Shown in pieces: positions 38,709-47,186 of a stretch of DNA of 64,000 bases; position 1 is the first letter of the stretch; every line of letters starts with the position of its first letter. Under the pieces are notes generated by a model, which was not told the origin of the DNA, made no database searches, and saw only the letters and a program-made list of their open reading frames with translations. Source of the stretch: Herminiimonas arsenitoxidans (GTDB lineage: Bacteria; Pseudomonadota; Gammaproteobacteria; Burkholderiales; Burkholderiaceae_D); the NCBI RefSeq assembly GCF_900130075.1, contig NZ_LT671418.1, positions 3,286,001 through 3,350,000 of the forward strand. The letters run 5' to 3'. Made by a program: the position numbers and the translations under genes.

Positions 38709-39500
38709 ATGACACCGATTGCACTTTGTTCTGATGATTACGCGCAGAATCCTGGTATCGATGCCGGCATACTCGATCTGTTGGCGTTTGGCCGTTTAAG
38801 TGCAGTCAGTTGCTTCAGTACGTCGCCAAGCTGGCAGCAAACGGCGGCACCGGCATTGCGTGAGCGTAAAGGACAAGCCGATATCGGTTTGCATTTCAAT
38901 CTGACAGAAGGTTTTGGTCAGACGAAGATGCCTAGTTTGCATGCGGTCATTTTGCGCAGCTTGTTAAAGGGTATGAATGCGGATCGCGTACAGGACGAGC
39001 TGGAGCGACAACTGGATGCGTTCGAAGCGGGATACGGCCAACCGCCTGATTTTATTGACGGGCATCAGCATGTGCATCAGTTGCCGGGTGTGCGGCAGAT
39101 ATTGTTGCAAGTGATCAAGCGCCGTTACGCAGGGCATCCGCTCTGGGTGCGTAATACCGTACCGGCCAATCCGGCATGGCGTGGCAAACCACAAATTCTG
39201 AAATATCTGGGTGGCGAGGATTTGGCGGCGGGCTTGAAGATATCAGGCATTGCCAGCAATCACGGTTTTGCCGGCGTATATGGTTTTGATAGAGCTGACT
39301 ATGGGGTTTGTTTCAAGGGCTGGCTGGATGCAGCGCAGCCGGGCATGTTGATCATGTGTCATCCGGCAACAGAGCCGTATCCCGATGATGCGATTGCACA
39401 GCAACGCGTCGTTGAATATCACTTCTTCCGTTCGCAGGAATATCTGGACATGCTGGCAGCTGCGCAACTTAAACTGGCACGGCTATCCAGCATCGCCTGA
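38709..39500 (+). CDS. ChbG/NaxD-family sugar deacetylase
   Basis: This is a 263-residue YdjC-fold metal hydrolase that removes acetyl groups from N-acetylated sugars. Metal and catalytic residues are visible in CSDDYAQNPG (Asp pair), GLHFNLTEG (His) and the FIDGHQHVHQLPG motif (two His), and MLIMCHPA late in the protein. NaxD of Francisella, a member of this family, deacetylates undecaprenyl-phosphate-GalNAc so that the hexosamine can be placed on lipid A. The gene is the third of the GT2-GtrA operon. The gap to the convergent response regulator is only 15 bases. Confidence 0.87.
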   Translation: MTPIALCSDDYAQNPGIDAGILDLLAFGRLSAVSCFSTSPSWQQTAAPALRERKGQADIGLHFNLTEGFGQTKMPSLHAVILRSLLKGMNADRVQDELERQLDAFEAGYGQPPDFIDGHQHVHQLPGVRQILLQVIKRRYAGHPLWVRNTVPANPAWRGKPQILKYLGGEDLAAGLKISGIASNHGFAGVYGFDRADYGVCFKGWLDAAQPGMLIMCHPATEPYPDDAIAQQRVVEYHFFRSQEYLDMLAAAQLKLARLSSIA

Positions 39501-39515
39501 GAATATCCGCAAGAA

Positions 39516-40223
39516 TCAGAAAGTATCGAGACGGTAGCCGATGGTGTACACCGTCGTCAGTCGCACATTGTTATCCAGCTTGAGTTGCAACTTGGTTCTG
39601 ACTTGCGACATGTGCGTATCCAGCGTGCGTGAAGTCATCATCAACTCGCGTCCCCACACGTCTTCCATGATTCTTTCTCTGGAAATCAGTTGTCCGATAT
39701 TCTGGAAAAAGAGTGCTGCGATATCAAATTCCTTCGGTTTCAAATCAACCGCTTCGCCGCGTATCGTCGCAGTCTTTCTCAATAGATCGAAGTGGAAAAT
39801 GCCAGCTTCTATCGTGGTGACCTGAGGCGCTGCTACTGCGGCACCTGCCTCCGATACACGACGGATGCGTTTCGATAAAGCATGAATACGGGCAGACAGC
39901 TCTGCTTCGCGTATAGGCTTGGTCATGTAATCATCGGCACCTGCCATCAAGCCGGCCACAATGTTTTCTTCCAGCACGCGATTGGTGAGGAACATCACGA
40001 TCACGTTTTCGCCTACGTGTTTTCTGACCCATTCAATGACATCCTTGCCTGTCATATCGGGCAAATGCCAATCCAGCACCAGGATGTCGAAAGTCTGGCT
40101 CTGCAGTGCATTGATCAATGACTTGCCGTCAGCGAAAGAAGTGCATTCATGGCCTGCATCAGTAATCACCTGATGGATGAGTTGTGATTCGATCGGATCA
40201 TCTTCCAGTGACGCTATTCTCAT
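39516..40223 (-). CDS. Response regulator with winged-helix output
   Basis: This 235-residue regulator has a receiver domain (acidic pair LEDDP, phospho-acceptor Asp51 in VLDWHLPD, Lys in MTKPIRE) and an OmpR-type DNA-binding domain, ending in TVYTIGYRLDTF. It lies 33 bases downstream of the CHASE2 kinase, its probable partner. The FecR/LysM gene comes first in the same direction, so this is a three-gene signalling unit. Confidence 0.9.
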   Translation of the reverse strand: MRIASLEDDPIESQLIHQVITDAGHECTSFADGKSLINALQSQTFDILVLDWHLPDMTGKDVIEWVRKHVGENVIVMFLTNRVLEENIVAGLMAGADDYMTKPIREAELSARIHALSKRIRRVSEAGAAVAAPQVTTIEAGIFHFDLLRKTATIRGEAVDLKPKEFDIAALFFQNIGQLISRERIMEDVWGRELMMTSRTLDTHMSQVRTKLQLKLDNNVRLTTVYTIGYRLDTF

Positions 40224-40256
40224 TGCTTGCTCTCTAGTTCTGTTTTTGTAAATGTA

Positions 40257-42623
40257 TTAACCGATGACGCATGGCAGCGTGATCGTGAAAGTGCTGCCCT
40301 TGCCGACGGTGCTTGCTACTGCAATGGTGCCGTTGTGACGTTCGACCACCATTTTGACAAAAGCCAGTCCGAGTCCAACGCCATCACGATCCTGCTCATC
40401 AGCGCGCAGGAAGGGCGAAAAAATAGCGCTGTACTCTGCTTCGGCTATTCCCTTGCCGTGATCACTAATATTACAAACCACATGGCTGCCGGCTTCGGTA
40501 TGCAGCGGTTTGGCGCGACAGATGATTTGTGAACCTTGCGGGCTGAATTTGATTGCGTTCGACAGTAGGTTGCCGAGGGCACGTATCAAGAGAGAGCGAT
40601 CAACATTGAGCCAGCAATTTTCCACTTCATCGGCATCGACGACGATGGTGATGGACTTGCTATGTGCAAATGCCCACATGTCATCGGCAGCCTCTGCCAG
40701 CAGTGAAGAAAAATTAGTGTCCTGCAATTGATACGACTGCGATTCTGCCTTGGCCAGATGGACAAAATCATCGGCAAGATTGAGCGTGGTTTCTACCGAT
40801 TTCTCAATGCGGCTGAGGAATTCTGGAATGGCAAATGCAGTACTCGGATTTCTTTGCAGTTGGATCAAGGCCAGAATCGACGATTGCGGTACCCGCATAT
40901 CGTGCGAGATGAAGTTCAAGCTTTCTTCACGGCGTCGTTCCGCTGCTCTGAGCGAAGTGACATCGATCAGCGAGACTATCCATCCCAACATCGAACCATC
41001 TGTCATGCGCGATGGTGCGGACTTGATCAGGAATTCGCGCTTGTTGATATCGCGCGTTTCAATTTCTACTGCGGTATTGCCCGGTGTGGAATGCAGCAAG
41101 GCTACACGCCATGTCGTACGCTTTGCATTGATCTCTGGCGGAGCATCGAAATTGGAAAAAATCGTTTCCAGTGTTGGTGTCTGTGATCCATCTAAGCCGA
41201 GTGTCACGAAATATTCGCGTGCGATACGGTTGTACATCAATAGTTCGCCGGTTTGCGATAACACCAAGGTCGCATCCGGCATGCTGTTGAGGTTGTCGAT
41301 GACAAATTGATGCATATCGCGTGAGCGATTGGCCGCGATGCGTATGGCGGAAATTTGCTTGTCCAGATAATCGGAATTCTTGAAGCGTACCGACTCACTT
41401 GCATGTCGCAAGACCATGGGCGTTGTTTGGTTCAAGCGGGCAAATTCTTCACTCAGGAAAGACAGTGCCGCTTCCAGTCGGCGCCAACTCCAGAGCGGAT
41501 ACACAATGATGACCATCAAGACTGCCGCACTAGGCGGTATCCATAGTTCTTGCAAAAATGCACCGTAGGTCAGGACGCTGATCAGACTGACGAGAAACAG
41601 CGTCAATCCTAGCGCACCAAACGGAGAGAAGTAGCGGCAGGCCAGCAGGGCTAACGATGTAGAGAGCAGCGTGAACAAGATGGTTTGCCAGCGCGCTGCG
41701 TTGTGTATGCTGCGGTCTTCAATCAGGCCCGCCAGAATATTGGCATTGATCTCGACACCAGACATGGCCTCATGATCGGTGGTAACAGGTGTGGAAAATG
41801 TCGAGGCAATACCGGCAACCGTCGCACCTATCAATACATATTTATCGGTGAAGAAGCTGGCGGGGATTTTCCCCGACAAGACATCAATGTAGGAAACTGT
41901 TTTGAAATGGCCGGGGCCACCTGTGTATGGAATGCGTTCCAGATAATCGCCTTGCAGAATATCGCGCAAAACATCGTGATTGTTTCTGCTCGCCAAGGTA
42001 TTGGCATTGATGAGTGCAGATTTTCCTGTGTGTTCATTACTTTGTGCAGCATCAAATACCGCCAGTGCAAATTGCGGCCATGAGAGGCCATGCAGATTTT
42101 CCTGCAGGTAAACACCCCTTACAACGCCGTCTGCTTCGAATGTGAAGTGAATATGTCCAAGGCCATTCGCCGCTTTTTTGAATGCGGGCAGTGGCAGGGT
42201 AGCTTGCAAGCCGGACGCAGTGCGCTCAATTAGTACCGGTAATACAGTTCGTTTGTTGTTGGCAATGGCGTTGGCAAGCAAGGCATCATCATTCGATATG
42301 TATTGCGGTTCGGAAAAGATGATGTCCATGCCGACTGCCTTGGCTTTTGCTTTAGTCAGGATGTCGAGCAATTGTGCATGGGTGTGACGTTGCCATGGCC
42401 AGCGACCTAAAGAGGCGATGCTGAATTCATCGATGGCGATGATGACGATTTGAGACGGCGCGGGACGTTGCGTTGCCTTGACCAGATTATCGTAAATGAA
42501 GCGATCAGCCTGACCCAGCCCATTTTCATATCCCAGCAAGGCAGCCAGAAGCAGCATGAGCAATAGAAAAATGCGCCATTCTTTTCTTAATGGAGATCGA
42601 ATGGTACGCGGCTTAGGCATCAT
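40257..42623 (-). CDS. CHASE2-domain sensor histidine kinase
   Basis: This is a 788-residue membrane kinase. An N-terminal membrane helix (about 16-32) leads into an extracytoplasmic CHASE2 domain (about 35-300; IVIIAIDEFSIASLGRWPW is typical). Three clustered helices lie near 305-375, then a coiled coil, a PAS-like domain (about 430-540), and a kinase core with LNFISHDMRVPQ (phospho-His), NLLSNAIKFSPQ, DHGKGI and GVGLGLAF. The stimulus sensed by CHASE2 is unknown. It lies between the FecR/LysM protein and its response regulator, as in other FecR-CHASE2 modules. Confidence 0.9.
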   Translation of the reverse strand: MMPKPRTIRSPLRKEWRIFLLLMLLLAALLGYENGLGQADRFIYDNLVKATQRPAPSQIVIIAIDEFSIASLGRWPWQRHTHAQLLDILTKAKAKAVGMDIIFSEPQYISNDDALLANAIANNKRTVLPVLIERTASGLQATLPLPAFKKAANGLGHIHFTFEADGVVRGVYLQENLHGLSWPQFALAVFDAAQSNEHTGKSALINANTLASRNNHDVLRDILQGDYLERIPYTGGPGHFKTVSYIDVLSGKIPASFFTDKYVLIGATVAGIASTFSTPVTTDHEAMSGVEINANILAGLIEDRSIHNAARWQTILFTLLSTSLALLACRYFSPFGALGLTLFLVSLISVLTYGAFLQELWIPPSAAVLMVIIVYPLWSWRRLEAALSFLSEEFARLNQTTPMVLRHASESVRFKNSDYLDKQISAIRIAANRSRDMHQFVIDNLNSMPDATLVLSQTGELLMYNRIAREYFVTLGLDGSQTPTLETIFSNFDAPPEINAKRTTWRVALLHSTPGNTAVEIETRDINKREFLIKSAPSRMTDGSMLGWIVSLIDVTSLRAAERRREESLNFISHDMRVPQSSILALIQLQRNPSTAFAIPEFLSRIEKSVETTLNLADDFVHLAKAESQSYQLQDTNFSSLLAEAADDMWAFAHSKSITIVVDADEVENCWLNVDRSLLIRALGNLLSNAIKFSPQGSQIICRAKPLHTEAGSHVVCNISDHGKGIAEAEYSAIFSPFLRADEQDRDGVGLGLAFVKMVVERHNGTIAVASTVGKGSTFTITLPCVIG

Positions 42624-42660
42624 GAAGGCTTATCGAGGGGGCAATCCATTGAAAGGAGAG

Positions 42661-44355
42661 TCAGAAATTCGTACCTATCGGCTGACCAAGTGACTCTACC
42701 GGACTGCCGTCGCCAGAGGTCCACTGCATCTGGATGGCAAATTTTTGTGCTGGCGAGAACGTGCCAACAAATCCATCTGCATCGGTACTGCGCACGCGGG
42801 CGTAATAGATGCCGGCATCCAGACGCGGGATGGAAGTTTCAGCTTGTGTGGTCTCGATATTGTGTAGCAGCTTTGTGAAAGCAGGCGTATCGGCAACCTG
42901 GAAGGTAAAGCGTTGTCCGGGGGCCGCACTCCATGAGAAGTGGATATCTTTCTGATGGATGTTGGCGACAGGGGCTGCCAGTCCTTGTATCACCTCCAGT
43001 TTCTTGGCATCGCCGTATGGGCCTTGTTTCTGTTCGTTGCCATTTTTGATGATGGATGCCACGCGCCAGTAATAAGTGCCTGATGCCAGCATCGCTACAG
43101 ATTGGTCAGCAGCGCTGGTGTTTTGATCGACGACGATAGCGCCGAATGTGGCGTCAGTGGCAACTTGCAGGCGGTAATCAGAGACGCCGCTTACTTGCGA
43201 CCATTGCATGGTGACTGGAATGCGGTCGTTTTGTCCTATGCCTTGAGATTTGGCACCTGGTTGCAACAGGAAGGGAGGGAATGGACGTGCATTGACGCGG
43301 AAGGGCTGAATGCTAGATAAGCCTTCCAGACCTGAAGCATCCAATGCGCTGTAGCGTACAAAGTAATCGCCGTCTTCCAGATTTTCTACTTTGGCTGTTG
43401 CTTTGCCGTTTGTACTGTTGACGTGGGTTTCTGCAATATTGTTTTGCCCAGCGGCATCGATGGAAATGGTGACATGGAAAGCTGTGGCAGCCGGGTGCGA
43501 GAGTGCAAACTGAATCGGCAAGCGTCGTTGTTCCTGATAACCGTCAAGTAGTGTAGGTGCTGCAAGTAAGGCTACGGGTTTGTGGACGCGTCCATTTTCT
43601 ACAATCGCGCCATAGCCAGCTGCGAGTAGTTGTTTGCTGGGTTTGGTTTTTACCGTGTTTTGTTCGACGGCTACCTTGCCTTCAATGACTTCATTCAAGA
43701 CTTTATTTGTATCGGCAGTGACACGGAAGTTGGTACCACGCACGCCAGATACGGCAAGCGGGCTAATGACTTCATATCTGCTTTCCGGCCGATTGAACGG
43801 TGTGACATGCGATTCCACACGTCCTTTTTGCAGAAAAATTTGCGTCTTGGGGCTGTCTGTATATTGCGTTGCGCGCAGTAATTTGAGGCTGATCGCACTG
43901 TTAGGCGGCAAGGTAAATTGCGTCCCATCGTCCAGCATGAGTGAAATGAAGCTGTTCGCTAAAGTAGTCAGCGTATCGCCTTCTTTCAATAGCGTGCCTA
44001 TTCTTGTTTCAATGTTGCTGCCGTCCTGAGCACGAATGACGACTTCGCCAAAAAAGCTGTTAACTTTGGCAAAGACGGAGATCGGTGTGAGTAATCTGGT
44101 CGGGATCAACACCTTGCGACCGATGGGAATAGTCCTGTCGTTATCGATCTGGTTCGCTAGGCCGATAGCCCGCCAGTTTTTAATATGCCCGGTAAATTTT
44201 TGCGAAATGCTGGACAAGGTTTCGTTTTGAGAAACCGAATACATGACGCCATCTCGGGTCGTTTGAATATTGCTTGGATGGGCGGTGGGGAGTTGGGCGT
44301 ATGCGGATGAACTGATCGCAAGGGACAGCAGCATACTGGCTATAGTCTTTGACAC
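42661..44355 (-). CDS. Secreted LysM-FecR protein of a CHASE2 module
   Basis: This 564-residue exported protein has a signal peptide (cleavage near AYA-QL at 20-21). A LysM domain sits at about 37-86 (YSVSQNETLSSISQKF), a FecR domain at about 98-235 (GEVVIRAQDGSN, then LANSFISLMLDDGTQFTLPPNS, and GVRGTNFRV), and about three fibronectin- or Ig-like modules fill the remainder. LysM suggests peptidoglycan attachment. It is the first gene of a unit with a CHASE2 kinase and regulator. It may present an envelope signal to the kinase; that is inference. Confidence 0.85.
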   Translation of the reverse strand: MSKTIASMLLSLAISSSAYAQLPTAHPSNIQTTRDGVMYSVSQNETLSSISQKFTGHIKNWRAIGLANQIDNDRTIPIGRKVLIPTRLLTPISVFAKVNSFFGEVVIRAQDGSNIETRIGTLLKEGDTLTTLANSFISLMLDDGTQFTLPPNSAISLKLLRATQYTDSPKTQIFLQKGRVESHVTPFNRPESRYEVISPLAVSGVRGTNFRVTADTNKVLNEVIEGKVAVEQNTVKTKPSKQLLAAGYGAIVENGRVHKPVALLAAPTLLDGYQEQRRLPIQFALSHPAATAFHVTISIDAAGQNNIAETHVNSTNGKATAKVENLEDGDYFVRYSALDASGLEGLSSIQPFRVNARPFPPFLLQPGAKSQGIGQNDRIPVTMQWSQVSGVSDYRLQVATDATFGAIVVDQNTSAADQSVAMLASGTYYWRVASIIKNGNEQKQGPYGDAKKLEVIQGLAAPVANIHQKDIHFSWSAAPGQRFTFQVADTPAFTKLLHNIETTQAETSIPRLDAGIYYARVRSTDADGFVGTFSPAQKFAIQMQWTSGDGSPVESLGQPIGTNF

Positions 44356-44831
44356 TTCTTGCCTTGTAAAGATGCTTTCTAAAATCCGACAATACTCAGG
44401 GGTTTTTTAATCTCGGAAATTATAGATGGCATCAAAAATGCGGTGAAGAAAACAAACGTTAACATTTGCAAATACGATACAGCTTTGCCCACGTATGCTT
44501 TATATAAGGCTTGTAGCGGGATGCGAAGTAGCTGGAAATACGCTGTATATGCTTGCATCTTAGCGGCTTTGATATGTTCCGGGGTAGCAATGTCAGATTT
44601 GCTCAGAAAAGGTAATTGACCTGATTGGGGTGTGAAATGCCAAAAAAACAATTAATTACGCGCAAGTGAACTGCGTATTTCTGGTGGTGTAGATCACCGG
44701 ATGTGCCGAATTTTTAGCCGACAGGAATTTACAACAAATAGGGCGCTGACGAACAAACTTCGAAATTAGGGCACTCCTATAATCCCGACAGACCCCCCAA
44801 CAAGGAGGGATTTGGAGAGACTGGAGACCTT
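44356..44831. other. Intergenic region between FecR gene and amidase
   Basis: The 476 bases hold divergent promoters. The minus-strand frame at 44379-44651 is hydrophobic in its second half but has no ribosome-binding site or family match, so I do not call it. A short inverted repeat GGTG-N5-CACC at 44686-44698 lies 80 bases before the amidase -10 box and could be an operator. Confidence 0.5.
44755..44783 (+). promoter_or_regulatory. Probable amidase promoter with a consensus -10
   Basis: TATAAT at 44778-44783 is a perfect -10 box, 49 bases before the amidase ATG, and a GGAG-rich leader follows. The -35 position 17 bases upstream (AAACTT) does not match consensus. A promoter of this type usually needs an activator, which fits with the AraC-type gene downstream. 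Confidence 0.5.
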
Positions 44832-46262
44832 ATGTCAGAGCATATTTGTAGTACAGGATGTAATCACTTTTCACATTTGAACGACGCCGACTTGATGGGT
44901 GAGTTCAAGGAAGCGCGTCAGAGCTTACGCGCCGCTATCGGCGGTGCGCCAACCGCTGGTACAGCGGGACTGGCAGGCGTTACCGAGCGTGCGCTGCCTT
45001 CGAAAAAAGCCGGTGAGAACGTTAGCCACTATTACGTTCCGGCCAACAACAAAACCATTCATTGGGGCTACTTCAGCAAAACGATGGCGCCGCTGCTGAA
45101 GCTGGAATCCGGCGATTACGCCACGATAGAAACGGTTACGCATCACTCCAACGACGATATCGATCGCATGGTCAAAGGCGATCCTGGTGCTGAAAGCATT
45201 TTCCAATGGGATGCGAATAGCAAGGCAGTGGATCGTCGTGGCGCAGGTGCGATGGATGATCCATTGGGTGCTGGCGGCGGCCTTGGCGTGCATGTCTGCA
45301 CCGGTCCTATTTATGTCAATGGCGCTGAACCGGGCGACGTGCTCGAAGTGCGCATCATCGACACCATGCAACGTCCATCGGGTAATCCTGATTACCGCGG
45401 CAAGACCTTCGGCTCCAACGTCGCCAGTAACTGGGGCTTCCACTACAACAATTTGGTTACCGAGCCTAAAGGGCGCGAAGTCATCACTATTTATGAAGTG
45501 GATGCGACCAGCGAGCAGACTTGGGCCAAGGCGGTTTATAACTACCGTTGGACGCCGCAAACTGACCCGTTTGGCACTGTGCATCCGATCATCGACTACC
45601 CAGGTGTGCCAGTCGACAAGAGCACGATCAAACCGAACTACGACATTCTCAAGGGTTATGAAATCCCTGTGCGTCCGCACTTTGGCATGATCGGCGTGGC
45701 ACCAGTCGAAGCGGATATGGTTTCTTCCATTATCCCTAGCTACAGCGGCGGTAATTTCGACAACTGGCGTATGGGTAAGGGCGCAACTGCATTCTTCCCG
45801 GTAGTAGTTCCAGGTGCAATGTTCTCGGTGGGCGATCCACATGCATCGCAAGGTGATGCGGAACTGTGCGGTACGGCGATTGAGTGTTCGTTGACTGGCT
45901 TGTTCCAGTTCATCGTGCACAAGAAAGCAGATCTGCCAGGAACGAAACTCTATGGCCTGGACTACCCTCTGCTTGAAACAGCAAGCGAACTGATTGTTCA
46001 CGGCTTCAGTAGCGCCAACTATCTCAAGGAGTTTGCTGATAGCGGGGACGCTGGTGCGGAGATGCTGAAAAAATCTTCTCTCGATAGCGCAATGACCGAT
46101 GCCTTCAACAAAACGCGTCGTTTCTTCATGGATACGCGCAATCTTTCTGAAGATGAGGCTATTTCTCTGATCTCGGTTTCAGTCGACTTTGGTATTACGC
46201 AAGTCGTTGACGGTAACTGGGGCGTGCACGCCATCATCAAGAAAGCCATCTTCCCTAAGTAA
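44832..46262 (+). CDS. Acetamidase/formamidase family protein
   Basis: This is a 476-residue FmdA/AmdA-family amidase, which hydrolyses short aliphatic amides such as formamide or acetamide to ammonia and the acid. The core (about residues 62-476) has HYYVPANNKTIHWGY, then FGSNVASNWGFHYNNL, the SVGDPHASQGDAELCGTAIEC metal/active-site region, and a C-terminal DFGITQVVDGNWGVHAIIKKAIF. The first 60 residues, with HICSTGCNHFSH, are extra to the core. It heads a small gene set with two XapX proteins behind it, and a paralogous amidase domain is fused to an AraC regulator 1 kb downstream. Substrate is unknown. Confidence 0.9.
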   Translation: MSEHICSTGCNHFSHLNDADLMGEFKEARQSLRAAIGGAPTAGTAGLAGVTERALPSKKAGENVSHYYVPANNKTIHWGYFSKTMAPLLKLESGDYATIETVTHHSNDDIDRMVKGDPGAESIFQWDANSKAVDRRGAGAMDDPLGAGGGLGVHVCTGPIYVNGAEPGDVLEVRIIDTMQRPSGNPDYRGKTFGSNVASNWGFHYNNLVTEPKGREVITIYEVDATSEQTWAKAVYNYRWTPQTDPFGTVHPIIDYPGVPVDKSTIKPNYDILKGYEIPVRPHFGMIGVAPVEADMVSSIIPSYSGGNFDNWRMGKGATAFFPVVVPGAMFSVGDPHASQGDAELCGTAIECSLTGLFQFIVHKKADLPGTKLYGLDYPLLETASELIVHGFSSANYLKEFADSGDAGAEMLKKSSLDSAMTDAFNKTRRFFMDTRNLSEDEAISLISVSVDFGITQVVDGNWGVHAIIKKAIFPK

Positions 46263-46273
46263 TCGCTGGATGC

Positions 46274-46305
46274 TGTGCTGACGGGGAAAACCGTCAGCAC
46301 ATTTT
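46274..46305 (+). terminator. Rho-independent terminator after the amidase
   Basis: The arms TGTGCTGACGG and CCGTCAGCACA with a GGAAAA loop are followed by TTTT. The two XapX genes follow 160 bases later, so their expression would need read-through or their own promoter. Confidence 0.9.
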
Positions 46306-46462
46306 AAAAATTCAAGCGCTAGCTCTTCAAAACAAAAGCATAGATTTTCCTGCGACAAAAAATCGCACACAGGGAATTCTTAAAAGCTGTCGAAGAGCTG
46401 GCTGGCTAGTTTCAAAATTTTAGGCAGCAATGTTGGCCTATCACCTTGGAGGAGAAATAGAA

Positions 46463-46675
46463 ATGAAACCTGAACACGTTTATGTCGGCAGAAATGAAAT
46501 CGTGGCATTGGTCGTTGGCCTGATCACGGGAACTCTGTATTCATGGCTGAGCTTGCCTATCCCTGCGCCACCGGTCCTGGGTGGAATTTTTGCGATCATC
46601 TTTACCTACATTGGTTACCTGATCGTGCAGCGTCTGCGCAAAGCGGTTGTATTCGGTCGCCCGAAGAACAATTAA
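46463..46675 (+). CDS. XapX-domain small membrane protein 1
   Basis: This 70-residue protein has two membrane helices (about 12-32 and 38-58) and belongs to the XapX/DUF1427 family. The motif PIPAPPVLGGIFAI sits between helices. I chose the ATG at 46463, which has a strong GGAGGAG ribosome-binding site, over an in-frame ATG at 46430. A second family member follows 38 bases later. The function of XapX proteins is not known; placement behind an amidase suggests a role in amide or ammonia passage, which is inference. Confidence 0.8.
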   Translation: MKPEHVYVGRNEIVALVVGLITGTLYSWLSLPIPAPPVLGGIFAIIFTYIGYLIVQRLRKAVVFGRPKNN

Positions 46676-46713
46676 AAACCGCAATCACCATTTAAAGAAA
46701 ACAGGAGACACTC

Positions 46714-46905
46714 ATGGTTGAAATTGGCTTTGGTCAAACCGAAATTCTGGCGTCTTGCGTCGGGCTTGTTACCGGATTGATCTATACCTCAGTACGCGCA
46801 CCGATTCCGGCACCTAACGTTCTGGGTGGCATTTTTGCCATTCTTGGTACCTTCATCGGTTTTGTTTTTGTTGCCGCATTGCGTGGTCAACTGGCGTTTG
46901 TGTAA
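46714..46905 (+). CDS. XapX-domain small membrane protein 2
   Basis: This 63-residue protein has two membrane helices and the same core motif as its neighbour (PIPAPNVLGGIFAI), so the pair may be a tandem duplication or heteromeric complex. It has a CAGGAGAC ribosome-binding site. A good terminator follows at 46914-46938, so the XapX pair ends a transcript. Confidence 0.8.
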   Translation: MVEIGFGQTEILASCVGLVTGLIYTSVRAPIPAPNVLGGIFAILGTFIGFVFVAALRGQLAFV

Positions 46906-46913
46906 TTAATATC

Positions 46914-46938
46914 CGTGGCGTATGCGCGCCACGTTTTT
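46914..46938 (+). terminator. Rho-independent terminator after the XapX pair
   Basis: A 7-bp stem (CGTGGCG with CGCCACG, 6-base loop) is followed directly by TTTTT, 8 bases after the second XapX stop. Confidence 0.88.
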
Positions 46939-47186
46939 ATACACATGATTCTTACGTACTACGCTAAAAACAAAATGGTATTTGTGCTTCCGGAGAAAAG
47001 GCTGGACGAAAAATAGAGCTAAACATGTATGCGTGCATGACAGCTTTGAATGACAGTCTGCTAAAACTTCGGGAGCATTCTTTAGGTTTGTATTAAAAAA
47101 TATGTAGCCTCGACATGATAAAGCTGGATTCTCAGGTGTCAGTTGCCCTAGTATTGCGAGGGGAGATTGATAAGGAAAGGTCCAAC

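Noticed and set aside
44379..44651. Minus-strand frame of 90 codons upstream of the amidase
   Set aside because: It has a hydrophobic segment, but no ribosome-binding site, no conserved family pattern and lies in a likely promoter region.
44925..46001. Minus-strand open frame of 358 codons inside the amidase
   Set aside because: It is antisense to a well-conserved amidase, and its protein is low in recognisable structure. No ribosome-binding site or promoter is seen.
47038..47056. Direct repeat ATGACAG upstream of the AraC-amidase gene
   Set aside because: Two 7-base copies 12 bases apart are too short to separate from chance and do not recur before the stand-alone amidase.
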